From contig NZ_JAKLWS010000011.1 in the NCBI RefSeq assembly GCF_022012475.1, positions 62,001 to 126,000 on the forward strand: a stretch of 64,000 bases of DNA, given 5' to 3'. Made by a program: the position numbers and the translations under genes. Below are positions 45,620 through 54,064 of this stretch, one piece after another; position 1 is the stretch's first letter; every line of letters begins with the position of its first letter. A model generated the notes under the pieces. The model searched no databases and was not told the DNA's origin. It saw only the letters and a program-made list of their open reading frames with translations. Origin of the DNA: Rhodohalobacter sulfatireducens. GTDB lineage: Bacteria; Bacteroidota; Rhodothermia; Balneolales; Balneolaceae.

Positions 45620-46780
45620 TCAGCCCGCCATTGCCAACATCCTGTCCAGGATTCCCTCAAGTTTATTCACTAATAAGGTCACTTCCTCTTTAGTATTATG
45701 CTTGCCAAAACTGATGCGAATACTTGAATTGCAGTGATCCTGGTTCAAACCTATTCCGCTTAATACATGTGATGGCTCCGTAGCTCCCGATGTACAAGCT
45801 GATCCATTTGATACACAGATCCCCTCAATATCCAGGTTTAAGAGAAGCATTTCACCGTCTAAACCCTTTTCGTCAGGTGATAGAAATGCTACATTCAGAA
45901 TATGTGGAGCCCCACCGTTACGAGGTCCGTTAACATAAAATTGTTCGTCGAACTTTTCATCGAGTTGTTGAATGGCGAATTCACGAAGCGAATAATAATG
46001 GCTTGCATTATTTTCCAGCTCATCAACTGCAAGTTCCATCGCTTTGGATAGACCTACGATTCCGGGCACATTTGATGTACCCCCTCTTCGTTTTCTTTCC
46101 TGTGAACCACCTTGCAGCCAGGGCTCCCAGGGAGTGCCATTTTTAACATAAAGTACACCAATGCCTTTCGGCCCGTAAATTTTATGAGCACTGATACTAA
46201 GTGCATCCATTCCAAACTCTTTCACGTCAACCGGTATTTTGCCAATGCTTTGAACTGTATCAGAATGGAATGGTACACCGCTTTCTCGGCATACCTCAGC
46301 AATCTCTTTTATTGGGTTGATGGATCCAATCTCGTTGTTCACATGCATCAAACTAACGATGGCCGTGTTTTCAGAAATAGCATTTTTTACTTGCTCAGCT
46401 GTGATTATACCCTCTTCATTCGGTTCCAGGTATTTGATGGTAATTCCTTCGTTTTCAAGAGATTCCGCGGGATGCAGAACTGCATGATGCTCAATAGGGG
46501 AGGTTATAATCTCATTTTTCCCGGTTCCGGTGATCATTCCTTTGATGACGGCGTTATCACTTTCAGTACCTCCGCTGGTAAAAATGATTTCAGATGGCTC
46601 GGCGTTTAACAACTTTGCGATGTTCTCTCGTGCATCTTCAATTGCTACTTTGGAAGTACGCCCTAGCTGGTGTGCTGAATTTGCATTCCCATAATTTTCG
46701 GTAAGAAAAGGTGTCATCGCATCCAATACCCTTTTATCTAAAGGTGTTGTGGCTGCATGATCAAAATAGATAGAGTCCAT
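45620..46780 (-). CDS. Cysteine desulfurase (NifS/IscS-like)
   Basis: 386 residues, PLP-dependent class V aminotransferase fold. N-terminal FDHAATTPLD, PLP-binding K200 in SAHKIYGPKG and catalytic C329 in CTSGATEPSHVL are intact. It removes sulfur from cysteine for Fe-S clusters or thiolated tRNA. The long active-site loop and length indicate the IscS/NifS type rather than SufS. There is no iscU, sufB or mnmA beside it, so the sulfur acceptor is unknown. Confidence 0.93.
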   Translation of the reverse strand: MDSIYFDHAATTPLDKRVLDAMTPFLTENYGNANSAHQLGRTSKVAIEDARENIAKLLNAEPSEIIFTSGGTESDNAVIKGMITGTGKNEIITSPIEHHAVLHPAESLENEGITIKYLEPNEEGIITAEQVKNAISENTAIVSLMHVNNEIGSINPIKEIAEVCRESGVPFHSDTVQSIGKIPVDVKEFGMDALSISAHKIYGPKGIGVLYVKNGTPWEPWLQGGSQERKRRGGTSNVPGIVGLSKAMELAVDELENNASHYYSLREFAIQQLDEKFDEQFYVNGPRNGGAPHILNVAFLSPDEKGLDGEMLLLNLDIEGICVSNGSACTSGATEPSHVLSGIGLNQDHCNSSIRISFGKHNTKEEVTLLVNKLEGILDRMLAMAG

Positions 46781-47046
46781 ACCTCTGTTTTTTTTGAACT
46801 TTTTTTCATTTTACAAAATATCCAAAATGATCTTTAAATACAGGTGCAATAATTATGTAATTTTCTATGATTTCTTAGAACCATTAGACTCTTCATCAAA
46901 CGGCTCCCCCATGATTTAATCGGTTATGAAAGCTCATCGGATGAGTGATCCAGTAAGGTATGTTAGATTTAAGCATTTATACTACCAATGACAGGTTTCG
47001 GAATGTGGCTTTAAACAACATAAACGTCCCTATTGGTTCTTCTCTT

Positions 47047-47072
47047 GTACCTTTTGGACCGTCAAAAGGTAC
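47047..47072. repeat. Perfect 10-bp hairpin upstream of pgk
   Basis: GTACCTTTTG (47047-47056), loop GACCGT, CAAAAGGTAC (47063-47072). All ten pairs match. No T run follows on either strand, so it is not an obvious terminator. Confidence 0.8.
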
Positions 47073-47106
47073 CTAAAAGCTCTCGGCTGTGATGGCTTTC
47101 GGGCAC

Positions 47107-47186
47107 GGTTTGCACGCACGGGTACACTCTGCGAATGCTCACAGGTGAGCGCGCAGGGCGATTTTTCCCGTGCTGCCATGCAAACC
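47107..47186. ncRNA. Nested long hairpin, candidate structured RNA or palindromic element
   Basis: Four nested helices: GGTTTGCA (47107-47114) with TGCAAACC (47179-47186); CACGGG (47117-47122) with CCCGTG (47167-47172); CTCTGCG (47127-47133) with CGCAGGG (47152-47158, one wobble); and GCTCAC (47137-47142) with GTGAGC (47145-47150). The arms are much richer in G+C than the surroundings. The sequence supports the fold; whether it is transcribed or a DNA palindrome is unknown, and strand is not assigned. Confidence 0.45.
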
Positions 47187-47460
47187 ATGCAATTCCTCCA
47201 CCCATCAAGGCCGAAGGAGTAAAGCCCCTCATCGATTATCGTTTAGTGCAACGGGTAAATTTTCTGTCAACTCCACAATGGTGTTGCCCTGCTTTGGGAA
47301 AAATTAGTGGCTTCCCGATGACTGACATTACAATCAAGAGATTTGAGGAGTGGTTAATAATTTTTTGTAGAGCTTTAAAAGCCCACAAAAATCTTTCTTT
47401 TCGAGCTTATAAACCTGTATTTTGCAAAGAAATTGAATATCAAATTAAACAGATACACAA

Positions 47461-48654
47461 ATGGCTAAACTAACATTGAATGATGTTGAACTGAAGGGAA
47501 AAACGGTACTGATGAGAGTCGATTTTAACGTGCCGATCAAAGAGGGAGTTATTTCAGACGATAACAGAATTGTACAAGCCCTAAAATCAATTAATTTTGT
47601 AATTGACGCCGGAGCGAAACTTATTTTAACAAGCCACCTGGGACGGCCTGGCGGATCACCCGATCCTGAATTTAGCCTCAAACCGGTAGCGGATCACCTT
47701 GCAACTTTAGTGGATGTCCCCGTTCATTTTGCAACTGACTGTATTGGTGATACTCGCAAAGAAGTCGTTGATCAAGCGAAACCCGGTGAAATTGTACTTC
47801 TTGAAAATGTTCGATTCCATGCCGGGGAGAAAGCCAATGATTCTGATTTTGCCGATCAGCTGTCTGAAGGGGCAGATCTTTTTGTGAATGATGCATTTGG
47901 AAGCAGCCACAGGGCGCACGCTTCCGTTGCCGGGGTAACAGAGTTTTTGCAGCCATCTGTTTCCGGGTTCTTGCTTGAGAAAGAGATTAAATATCTTGAA
48001 GGAAGTGTGAACAATCCTGAACGGCCATTTGTAGCTATTCTCGGCGGAGCGAAAGTATCCGATAAAATTGGTGTGATTGAAAATCTGCTTGGCAAAGTGG
48101 ACAGTATTCTGATTGGCGGTGGTATGACCTACACTTTTTATAAAGCCAAAGGCCTGCCCATTGGTGATTCATTGGTCGAAGATGACAAGATTGACCTTGC
48201 GAAAGAGCTCCTTGAAAAAGCAGAAGCAACCGGTGCGAATGTAATGCTTCCGGTTGATTCCGTCGTAGCAAAAGAGTTTAAAAACGATGCCGAACATAAA
48301 GTAGTAAGCGAGGACGGAATTGAAGACGGATGGATGGCTTTGGATATAGGTCCCGAAACGGCGATTGCATTTGGGAATACCATCAAACAAGCGAAAACGA
48401 TTGTTTGGAATGGTCCAATGGGTGTATTCGAAATGTCGAACTTTGCGGATGGAACCTTTGAAGTGGCCAAAGCTCTCGCAGCAGCAACGAAACAGGGGGC
48501 CACAACCATTATTGGTGGAGGAGATTCAGCTTCTGCGATTAAAGTAGCCGGACTTGAAGATGACGTTTCTCACGTCTCAACCGGCGGCGGAGCCAGCCTC
48601 GAATACCTCGAAGGGAAAGAATTGCCTGGGGTTGCTTTTTTAACGGATAAGTAA
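47461..48654 (+). CDS. pgk: Phosphoglycerate kinase
   Basis: 397 residues, two Rossmann-like domains. N-terminal [19 protein letters not shown] and the C-terminal nucleotide-binding GGGDSASA are intact. It makes ATP from 1,3-bisphosphoglycerate in glycolysis. It stands without gap in this window. It follows the long structured intergenic region, so its transcript may carry a long 5' leader. A 13-14-bp hairpin begins 24 bases after the stop. Confidence 0.96.
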   Translation: MAKLTLNDVELKGKTVLMRVDFNVPIKEGVISDDNRIVQALKSINFVIDAGAKLILTSHLGRPGGSPDPEFSLKPVADHLATLVDVPVHFATDCIGDTRKEVVDQAKPGEIVLLENVRFHAGEKANDSDFADQLSEGADLFVNDAFGSSHRAHASVAGVTEFLQPSVSGFLLEKEIKYLEGSVNNPERPFVAILGGAKVSDKIGVIENLLGKVDSILIGGGMTYTFYKAKGLPIGDSLVEDDKIDLAKELLEKAEATGANVMLPVDSVVAKEFKNDAEHKVVSEDGIEDGWMALDIGPETAIAFGNTIKQAKTIVWNGPMGVFEMSNFADGTFEVAKALAAATKQGATTIIGGGDSASAIKVAGLEDDVSHVSTGGGASLEYLEGKELPGVAFLTDK

Positions 48655-48677
48655 TTTTTGACTCACTCATTTTATCT

Positions 48678-48711
48678 CAGTTCTTTTTCCTGGAAAAAAG
48701 GAAAAGGACTG
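48678..48711 (+). terminator. Hairpin after pgk
   Basis: CAGTTCTTTTTCCT (48678-48691) pairs with AGGAAAAGGACTG (48699-48711) with one bulge and one wobble. It is long and stable but is followed by the G-rich octamer array of unit C rather than a T run, so termination is plausible only. Confidence 0.5.
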
Positions 48712-48766
48712 GGTAAGTTGGTAAGTGGATGATAGGGAGACTGGGTGAATGGGAGTCTGGGTGAAT
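48711..48766. repeat. Left array of unit C, GGGTGANN octamers x7
   Basis: In register from 48711: GGGTAAGT, TGGTAAGT, GGATGATA, GGGAGACT, GGGTGAAT, GGGAGTCT, GGGTGAAT. Period 8, with G at position 2 invariant. Confidence 0.85.
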
Positions 48767-49147
48767 TACTCCCCAATCGTCCATTGATCTGCTGAATGGA
48801 TCATATTGACAAGCATTCCAATAACATGTTCATATTTTTGATTTAGATTATCACATGTCTCAGGAGTGAGATATTTGCAGTCTTTAGCAAAATCAATCCA
48901 GGTTTGGGTTTCGGAGGCTTCTCCTTCGGAATCAGAGAGTTTTGCGATAAAAGCTTTTTTATATCAATTTTTTTCTGAAGGCTTCAGCAAGATTCGCAGC
49001 CACTGACCTTGAACTATTCCGAATTTGAGAGGTCAAAGCATAACGTTCTTCTTTAGGAAAAGATTTGGAAATATTGAAGATCTCCATTGCCAGATCGTAG
49101 GAAAGCTGATAAACCTTCAGGTCTTTATGTGATCGAATACGTTCCAT
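48766..49147 (-). pseudogene. Frameshifted four-helix bundle protein (23S rRNA IVP family), copy C
   Basis: The first part (start ATG 49147) reads MERIRSHKDLKVYQLSYDLA and continues to AFRKK, then hits a stop at 48959-48961. The second part, in the next frame, reads YKKAFIAKLSDSEGEASETQ and onward to a stop at 48766-48768. Removing a single A near 48964 joins them as AFRKKLYKKAFIAKLSD, the consensus of the family, giving about 126 residues, the normal length. So this is a one-base insertion in an otherwise complete gene: a recent pseudogene, a sequencing error or, less likely, a programmed shift. Confidence 0.85.
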
Positions 49148-49193
49148 CGTAACTTATTTTTGATTTACATTGTTGTACACAGCTCAAAATATT

Positions 49194-49225
49194 AATCACC
49201 CACTCTCCCCATCACCCTTTCACCC
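49194..49225. repeat. Right array of unit C, NNTCACCC octamers x4
   Basis: In register from 49194: AATCACCC, ACTCTCCC, CATCACCC, TTTCACCC, then the degenerate ACTCTAAA. It is the inverse of the left array and reaches the stop codon of the HhH/barrel gene. Confidence 0.85.
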
Positions 49226-49228
49226 ACT

Positions 49229-51334
49229 CTAAAACCTCACCCTCGCCTGTATCCCAAAATCACTCCTGCGATCACCCTGAATCTCATTCAATCCGCTGCT
49301 AATCGTTTGGCGATCTTCATATATAGTCGTAGACAACTTCATCCACAGTTCAAGCCAGTTGGTGGGTTCGTAATTGAAGAGGATGTACATTCGCTGGCCC
49401 TGGTCGAAAAGCATAGTATTTGATAACACGTACAGCAAGTCATTTTCGAATTGATAAACGCGTGAATCGTATCCTTCGGTTTCAAACATAGTTACACGTG
49501 CATCGATCTGAAATCTGTCGCTGAGGTAATAGCGAATATCCTGGAAAACCAGGTATCCCCAGCTTGTGTCGCTGTTTGGTGGAGTAGATTTTGCAAGGTC
49601 AAAACGTGTTCTCAGCCGTACTTTCGGGTGAACCTGGTACTCGGCCTGGTAGCGAATGGAACTTCGAATATCGTCATCAAGCAGGCTGATTTCTCGTCCA
49701 AATTCATCGGTTGTATCGTATTCTTCTTCCCGTGTTTTGGACCGGAAAAGAAGATACATATTCAGATCAGTGTTCGGTTCATATTCTATCATTCCAAGCC
49801 AGTCGAACCCGGATGTTGGCTGACTTTGCAGGAATCTTGCCCCGGGAAAACGGAACTGATCAAAATATCCAATGAGTTGAATTTGATCCGTCAATTCGTG
49901 TTCAATTCCGATGTAAAATCCCTCTTCATTTCCCGGAGTACCGGACTGTTCGCCAAAACCTGCGCCGAAAATGGATTGTAGCTGCTTGTCGTAATACCTG
50001 TAGGAGAGGGCAAGGTTGGTTCGGTTGCCTACTTCAAAATCAGCCCCGGAAAGAAGTCCGTACCCGCCATTATCGGTATAGGCAAATTCACCAAAAAGGA
50101 TTACGTCCTGGATCAAAAAACGATAATCGGCGGAATATCCTGATAACTCCTTTCCGGAGAAATCAAACACCTGGTAGGGTTGATTTCCCGCTTCAACCGT
50201 CTGATCAAACCGATTATGGTAGCCCGAGACTCCAACGAAACCAAACGGAACACGGGCCCGAATGCGTCCGCCGAAGGTTTCCTGGCCAAGATTATTTCGA
50301 CGGCTTCTTTCGTTAACTGTTCTATGATACCCGGTCTCCGTCGGAAAGTTTACAATATTGTCCTCAATGATACTGGCTGTTCGGTCTCGGTTTGAGTAGA
50401 AAGCGCTCACTTGGATATCCTGTCCGTAAGTGGCGGCGATGCCCCGAAAACCTATCGCTTCCTGTGCGGATGTAAATGGGCGGATTCCTCGTTCATTTTT
50501 TGAAACGCCGTTCGTTACATCACGTCCCTTACCAAATGCCCCGCCACTCCAGATTAATAATCCCTGGCCAAATGAAACACTGTAGTCACCAATTACAAAA
50601 TCTTGCAGGTTGCCAACATCATTTACTCCAATGTGCCAAGATGTGTAATCAAAATCGGTAGGGCCGGATAACGGTTCACCGGGATCTTTATCTTGGGTGA
50701 GATTGAGTGAAAGATGATTGCTGGTATAACGAAATCGTTGATAATATTTAGCCGGACTGCCTAAATATCCTCCAGATGAGTCGGGTCTTGCATACCCTTC
50801 CTGCTCCTGGAGGGTCTGTTGATACCGTGTGAACCCCTCAAAACGTCCGTTATTCGTCCAATAACTTGGATCGAGATAGAGGTCCCGGCTCAATTCCAGC
50901 CCGGTTCCAACGGTAATGTAGGGGCGAATCCTGCTGAGGGTTGCCGGTCCAACACCCGGTACATCGGTAAGTTCATCGACTGTTGAAAATGGAGCTTGGT
51001 TTGATCTGTACTGTACAATTCCCTGTGCGAGCCGAAAGTTTAAGCCAGGGATCTGCATCAAATCATCGACAGAGGAGCGATTGATGTTAATTGGGTTATT
51101 CGCTAAGCTCTCCAGGAATTCAACGAGTTCTTCCAGGTCAAGATCAGATTCTTCGGGATCGATCTCTTCAATAGCTTCTTCAAGATCTCGTTCAATCTGA
51201 GTACGGACGGTATCCCTTTGCTGTGCATTCGCTTGTATCGGAAAAATTGAAATAACAAAAATCCCAAATGTAAAGACATATCTCAGCTTTGCCAGTGTCA
51301 GCCAGCTTTGATATCTATCCCCAAAAGCTCTCAT
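49229..51334 (-). CDS. Exported helix-hairpin-helix protein with outer-membrane beta-barrel
   Basis: 701 residues. A signal peptide (hydrophobic about 18-37) is followed by an acidic segment (about 45-75), then two ComEA-like helix-hairpin-helix motifs: NINRSSVDDLMQIPGLN at about 84-100 and STVDELTDVPGVGPATLSRI at 117-136. From about 150 to the end it is a beta-barrel with alternating strands and a terminal aromatic residue (RVRF). HhH motifs bind DNA backbone without sequence specificity. The combination suggests an outer-membrane protein whose periplasmic plug could bind DNA, but function is unproven. Proteins of this layout are common in Bacteroidota. Confidence 0.8.
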   Translation of the reverse strand: MRAFGDRYQSWLTLAKLRYVFTFGIFVISIFPIQANAQQRDTVRTQIERDLEEAIEEIDPEESDLDLEELVEFLESLANNPININRSSVDDLMQIPGLNFRLAQGIVQYRSNQAPFSTVDELTDVPGVGPATLSRIRPYITVGTGLELSRDLYLDPSYWTNNGRFEGFTRYQQTLQEQEGYARPDSSGGYLGSPAKYYQRFRYTSNHLSLNLTQDKDPGEPLSGPTDFDYTSWHIGVNDVGNLQDFVIGDYSVSFGQGLLIWSGGAFGKGRDVTNGVSKNERGIRPFTSAQEAIGFRGIAATYGQDIQVSAFYSNRDRTASIIEDNIVNFPTETGYHRTVNERSRRNNLGQETFGGRIRARVPFGFVGVSGYHNRFDQTVEAGNQPYQVFDFSGKELSGYSADYRFLIQDVILFGEFAYTDNGGYGLLSGADFEVGNRTNLALSYRYYDKQLQSIFGAGFGEQSGTPGNEEGFYIGIEHELTDQIQLIGYFDQFRFPGARFLQSQPTSGFDWLGMIEYEPNTDLNMYLLFRSKTREEEYDTTDEFGREISLLDDDIRSSIRYQAEYQVHPKVRLRTRFDLAKSTPPNSDTSWGYLVFQDIRYYLSDRFQIDARVTMFETEGYDSRVYQFENDLLYVLSNTMLFDQGQRMYILFNYEPTNWLELWMKLSTTIYEDRQTISSGLNEIQGDRRSDFGIQARVRF

Positions 51335-51508
51335 GCGAATCTCTTTGAAAATGATGGATTGATAAATTATACAGTCTCTGTTGGTATATTTAAACTCTCA
51401 ATTATGAAGATCAACAGCTAAACAAATAACGAAAAAGTCAATTCGTGCTTGTAGTAAAGATAAAATGTAGAAATAAAAATGTGTCTATTTTTTTCTGCTA
51501 AGGCCGCG

Positions 51509-52903
51509 CTAACTCCACAGTCGATCCCAGGATTGGCGTTCATCCCATTCCGTTGTTGGCTCGAAAAATCCGATCTCTTCATCCATGTGTTCCTTTACCA
51601 CCTCTTCATTCAGTTCTACGCCAATGCCTGGCTTTTCGGGAACCTGAACATATCCATCCTGTACGATCGGTTTTGGGACACCGGTGACTAAATCGTCGTA
51701 CCAGGGTGTATCCACGAAATGGTGCTCCAACCAAAGAAAATTTTCTGTGGCCGCTGCTGCGTGAACGGATGCTAAAAATGAAACGGGAGAAGAAGCATGA
51801 TGAAGCATCATCGGAATACCATTTTGCTGTGCATAATCACCAATACGTTTCGTGGTCAGTAATCCGCCCGTACCTACAGGGTCGGGGTGGACAATGTCTA
51901 CTGCTTGGTTGTCAATAAGATCTTTAAAACCACCTTCTAAAAGATAGATATCTTCGCCGGTTACGGTTGGAGTGGTGGTAGATTGTGTGATCTCTTTCCA
52001 ATCATTTGTGTACTGCCAGGGGATCAGGTCTTCAAGATAGGCGAGGTTATATTTTTCTGTAGCCCGTGCAATCTTGATCGCTTCATTCTTGTCGAAGTGG
52101 CCCCAGTGATCCGTTCCCATTGGGATTTCATACCCGATTTTGGATCGCATTACATCCACGTACTCCATCAACTTGTCGATTCCCTTATCTGTAACTTGAA
52201 CTCTCGTGAACGGATGTTCCGTATTAGCATAACTGCCGGGGATAGAGTTCCAGCCGCTCAATCCCCCCGATTGATTTTTCCAGAATTCAGCATTTACCAG
52301 GGCACCGGGAACGTCTTCAATCAGGTTGATCCCGATATCCATTTTCAGCGCAGTATAACCGGCGTCAACACGTGCCTGCATTCGTTCTGCATATTCATCA
52401 GGATCTTGCGACATCGTGGTATCACAATAAATTCGCACTGAATCACGGTATTTTCCTCCCAACATCTGGTAAACAGGCACACCGTAAGCTTTCCCGGCCA
52501 GGTCCCAAAGTGCTGTTTCAACGCCCGATACCCCTCCGCCTTGTCTTCCGTGATACCCGAACTGTTTTATGATTTTGAATAGTTTTTCCACGTTACATGG
52601 ATTTTCTCCCAAAATCCGGCTTTTCAGCTCCAGTGCATAGCGATAGTCGCCAATATCGCGCACATCACCATGGCCTACAATGTCTTGATTGGTGTAAATG
52701 CGGATGATTGGTGTACGAAGGACTTGAACCACGCGCATGTCGGTAATTTTTAACTCTGACGGCCGGGAAGCCCGTTGAACGTTTTGAGATGCATAGGCAA
52801 CTTCATCACCAATAGAAGTTAAAGAGAGGCCTGCAAGGCTTAAGCCTCCAAGAGAAGTTTTCTTCAGGAAGCTTCGGCGGCTGTTATTGTTTTCCTTCTT
52901 CAT
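51509..52903 (-). CDS. Tat-exported enolase-superfamily dehydratase (mandelate racemase type), copy 1
   Basis: 464 residues with a twin-arginine signal (SRRSFLKKTS at 8-17, hydrophobic to about 38). Enolase-superfamily residues can be placed: K187 and D189 on strand 2, metal ligands D265 (GTDHWGHF), E291 and E317, and the Asp-His dyad D341 (HPDPVGTGG) and H368 (MLHHA). This is the mandelate-racemase/acid-sugar-dehydratase layout with K-x-D instead of K-x-K. A 70-residue stretch before D265 is longer than usual. Substrate unknown; an acid sugar is likely. Last gene of the operon starting at 56443; paralogue of 54065-55486. Confidence 0.85.
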   Translation of the reverse strand: MKKENNNSRRSFLKKTSLGGLSLAGLSLTSIGDEVAYASQNVQRASRPSELKITDMRVVQVLRTPIIRIYTNQDIVGHGDVRDIGDYRYALELKSRILGENPCNVEKLFKIIKQFGYHGRQGGGVSGVETALWDLAGKAYGVPVYQMLGGKYRDSVRIYCDTTMSQDPDEYAERMQARVDAGYTALKMDIGINLIEDVPGALVNAEFWKNQSGGLSGWNSIPGSYANTEHPFTRVQVTDKGIDKLMEYVDVMRSKIGYEIPMGTDHWGHFDKNEAIKIARATEKYNLAYLEDLIPWQYTNDWKEITQSTTTPTVTGEDIYLLEGGFKDLIDNQAVDIVHPDPVGTGGLLTTKRIGDYAQQNGIPMMLHHASSPVSFLASVHAAAATENFLWLEHHFVDTPWYDDLVTGVPKPIVQDGYVQVPEKPGIGVELNEEVVKEHMDEEIGFFEPTTEWDERQSWDRLWS

Positions 52904-52935
52904 TGTATATTGAATTTTAATTACCGTTTTGTAAA

Positions 52936-54063
52936 TCAGGTAGCCGGTTTCATAGCAGGTTCCGGTGCTTCTCCTGCATCCTCTTCCTTTTCAGATTTTC
53001 GTCTCCAGTAGTTGGCAAGTGTGGAGCCGGAGATATTCATCCAGGGACCAAAAATAGCCGGTGCAAGGCCAACGGTTGCCAGTCGCCCCATCTCCTGGGC
53101 GAGTCCCGATGCCATACCTCCATTCTGCATTCCGACTTCAAACGCAATGGTTCGGCACGACTTTTCATCCATCCCTACAAGGCGACAACCCCAATACCCA
53201 AACAGGTATCCCAGGGCATTATGAATGATTGCTGCGAGGATCAGCAGAAGTCCAATGGTTATAAGTGAATCGCGTCCCGCTGCAGTAATTACAGCGATGA
53301 TAAAGGCGATCCCTGCCATGGAAACTGCCGGCATAATATCATCCAGCCACTTTATTTTCCCGTGAAGGAAATGATTGAAAAGCAGTCCAAGTACTATGGG
53401 CGCAATAATCATATTCAGGATGCTGAGCATCATTCCGTATGTATCAATAGGTACAAACTGCCCAGCCAGTAGCTGCATCAAATAGGGAGTAGCCAGCGGT
53501 GATAACATGGTTGAAACAGCTGTAAGTGTAATTGACAAGGCAAGGTCTGCTTTCGCAATAAAGGCCATCACGTTTGAAGCAACGCCGCCCGGGCAGGAGC
53601 CAATTAACACAACTCCCGCCGCAACTTCAGCCGGAAAACCAAAACTCAAAGCCAGGCTTATTCCGACAATCGGCATTATTGTATATTGACAGATCACCCC
53701 AACCGCCACGCCTTTCGGTTTTTTGAAAACTCCTTTAAAGTCCTGAATGCTCAATTGAGTACCCATCCCAAACATGATCAGCTGTATGAGCGGCACAATC
53801 AGGTTGCTTAGGTCATACCCGCCCCATGAAGTCATGTATTGAGGGTAAAACATCGAGAATGTTACGGCTGAAAAAATCCATAGTGAAAAGGCAAAAGATT
53901 TAAAAATCGTATCCGTACCTCTTACTCCGATCGCAAGCGAGAGAAACATGCCTGTTGAGAATATTGCAACGAATGGTGAGCTGCTGTCCACGAACAGCAT
54001 TACAATCAGTCCGATTAGGCAAATTAAGCTTAACCAAAGAAATGCTTTAAGAGCAGTTTTCAT
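52936..54063 (-). CDS. Bile acid:sodium symporter (BASS) family transporter
   Basis: 375 residues from the ATG at 54063, which has GGAG nine bases upstream; a start at 54138 would overlap the upstream gene and add a charged, non-hydrophobic stretch. About ten hydrophobic segments are present. BASS landmarks are LIMFGMGTQLSIQDF, GFPAEVAAGVVLIGSCPGGV and FEVGMQNGGMASGLA. BASS proteins import organic anions such as pyruvate, 2-ketopantoate or bile acids with Na+. It is located between two exported dehydratase genes with a one-base gap to the upstream one, which suggests uptake of their product. The C-terminal tail is Glu/Pro-rich. Confidence 0.88.
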   Translation of the reverse strand: MKTALKAFLWLSLICLIGLIVMLFVDSSSPFVAIFSTGMFLSLAIGVRGTDTIFKSFAFSLWIFSAVTFSMFYPQYMTSWGGYDLSNLIVPLIQLIMFGMGTQLSIQDFKGVFKKPKGVAVGVICQYTIMPIVGISLALSFGFPAEVAAGVVLIGSCPGGVASNVMAFIAKADLALSITLTAVSTMLSPLATPYLMQLLAGQFVPIDTYGMMLSILNMIIAPIVLGLLFNHFLHGKIKWLDDIMPAVSMAGIAFIIAVITAAGRDSLITIGLLLILAAIIHNALGYLFGYWGCRLVGMDEKSCRTIAFEVGMQNGGMASGLAQEMGRLATVGLAPAIFGPWMNISGSTLANYWRRKSEKEEDAGEAPEPAMKPAT

Positions 54064-54064
54064 C

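Larger units (their letters stand above)
46781..47460. other. Structured intergenic region between cysteine desulfurase and pgk
   Basis: 680 bases without a gene I can support. It holds a CTCATCGGATGAG motif (46933-46945), a perfect 10-bp hairpin (47047-47072), a nested long hairpin (47107-47186), and the A+T-rich leader of pgk (about 47340-47460). An open frame of 112 codons at 47135 crosses the hairpins, has no recognisable motif and is not accepted as a gene. Confidence 0.6.
48711..49225. mobile_element. Candidate four-helix-bundle insertion unit C (period-8 inverted arrays), decayed gene
   Basis: About 515 bp. The left array has seven octamers of type GGGTGANN (48711-48766); then comes a frameshifted four-helix-bundle gene on the minus strand; the right array has four octamers of type NNTCACCC (49194-49225), extending degenerately to 49233. 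The arrays are mutually inverted, as in units A and B, but here the period is 8. The right array reaches the stop codon of the HhH/barrel gene (49229-49231), and the left array reaches the stop codon of the unit's own gene. The encoded protein belongs to a different subfamily from copies A and B. Confidence 0.5.

Noticed and set aside
47135-47473. Open frame of 112 codons upstream of pgk
   Set aside because: It runs through nested hairpins, has no recognisable motif or start signal and overlaps the pgk start.
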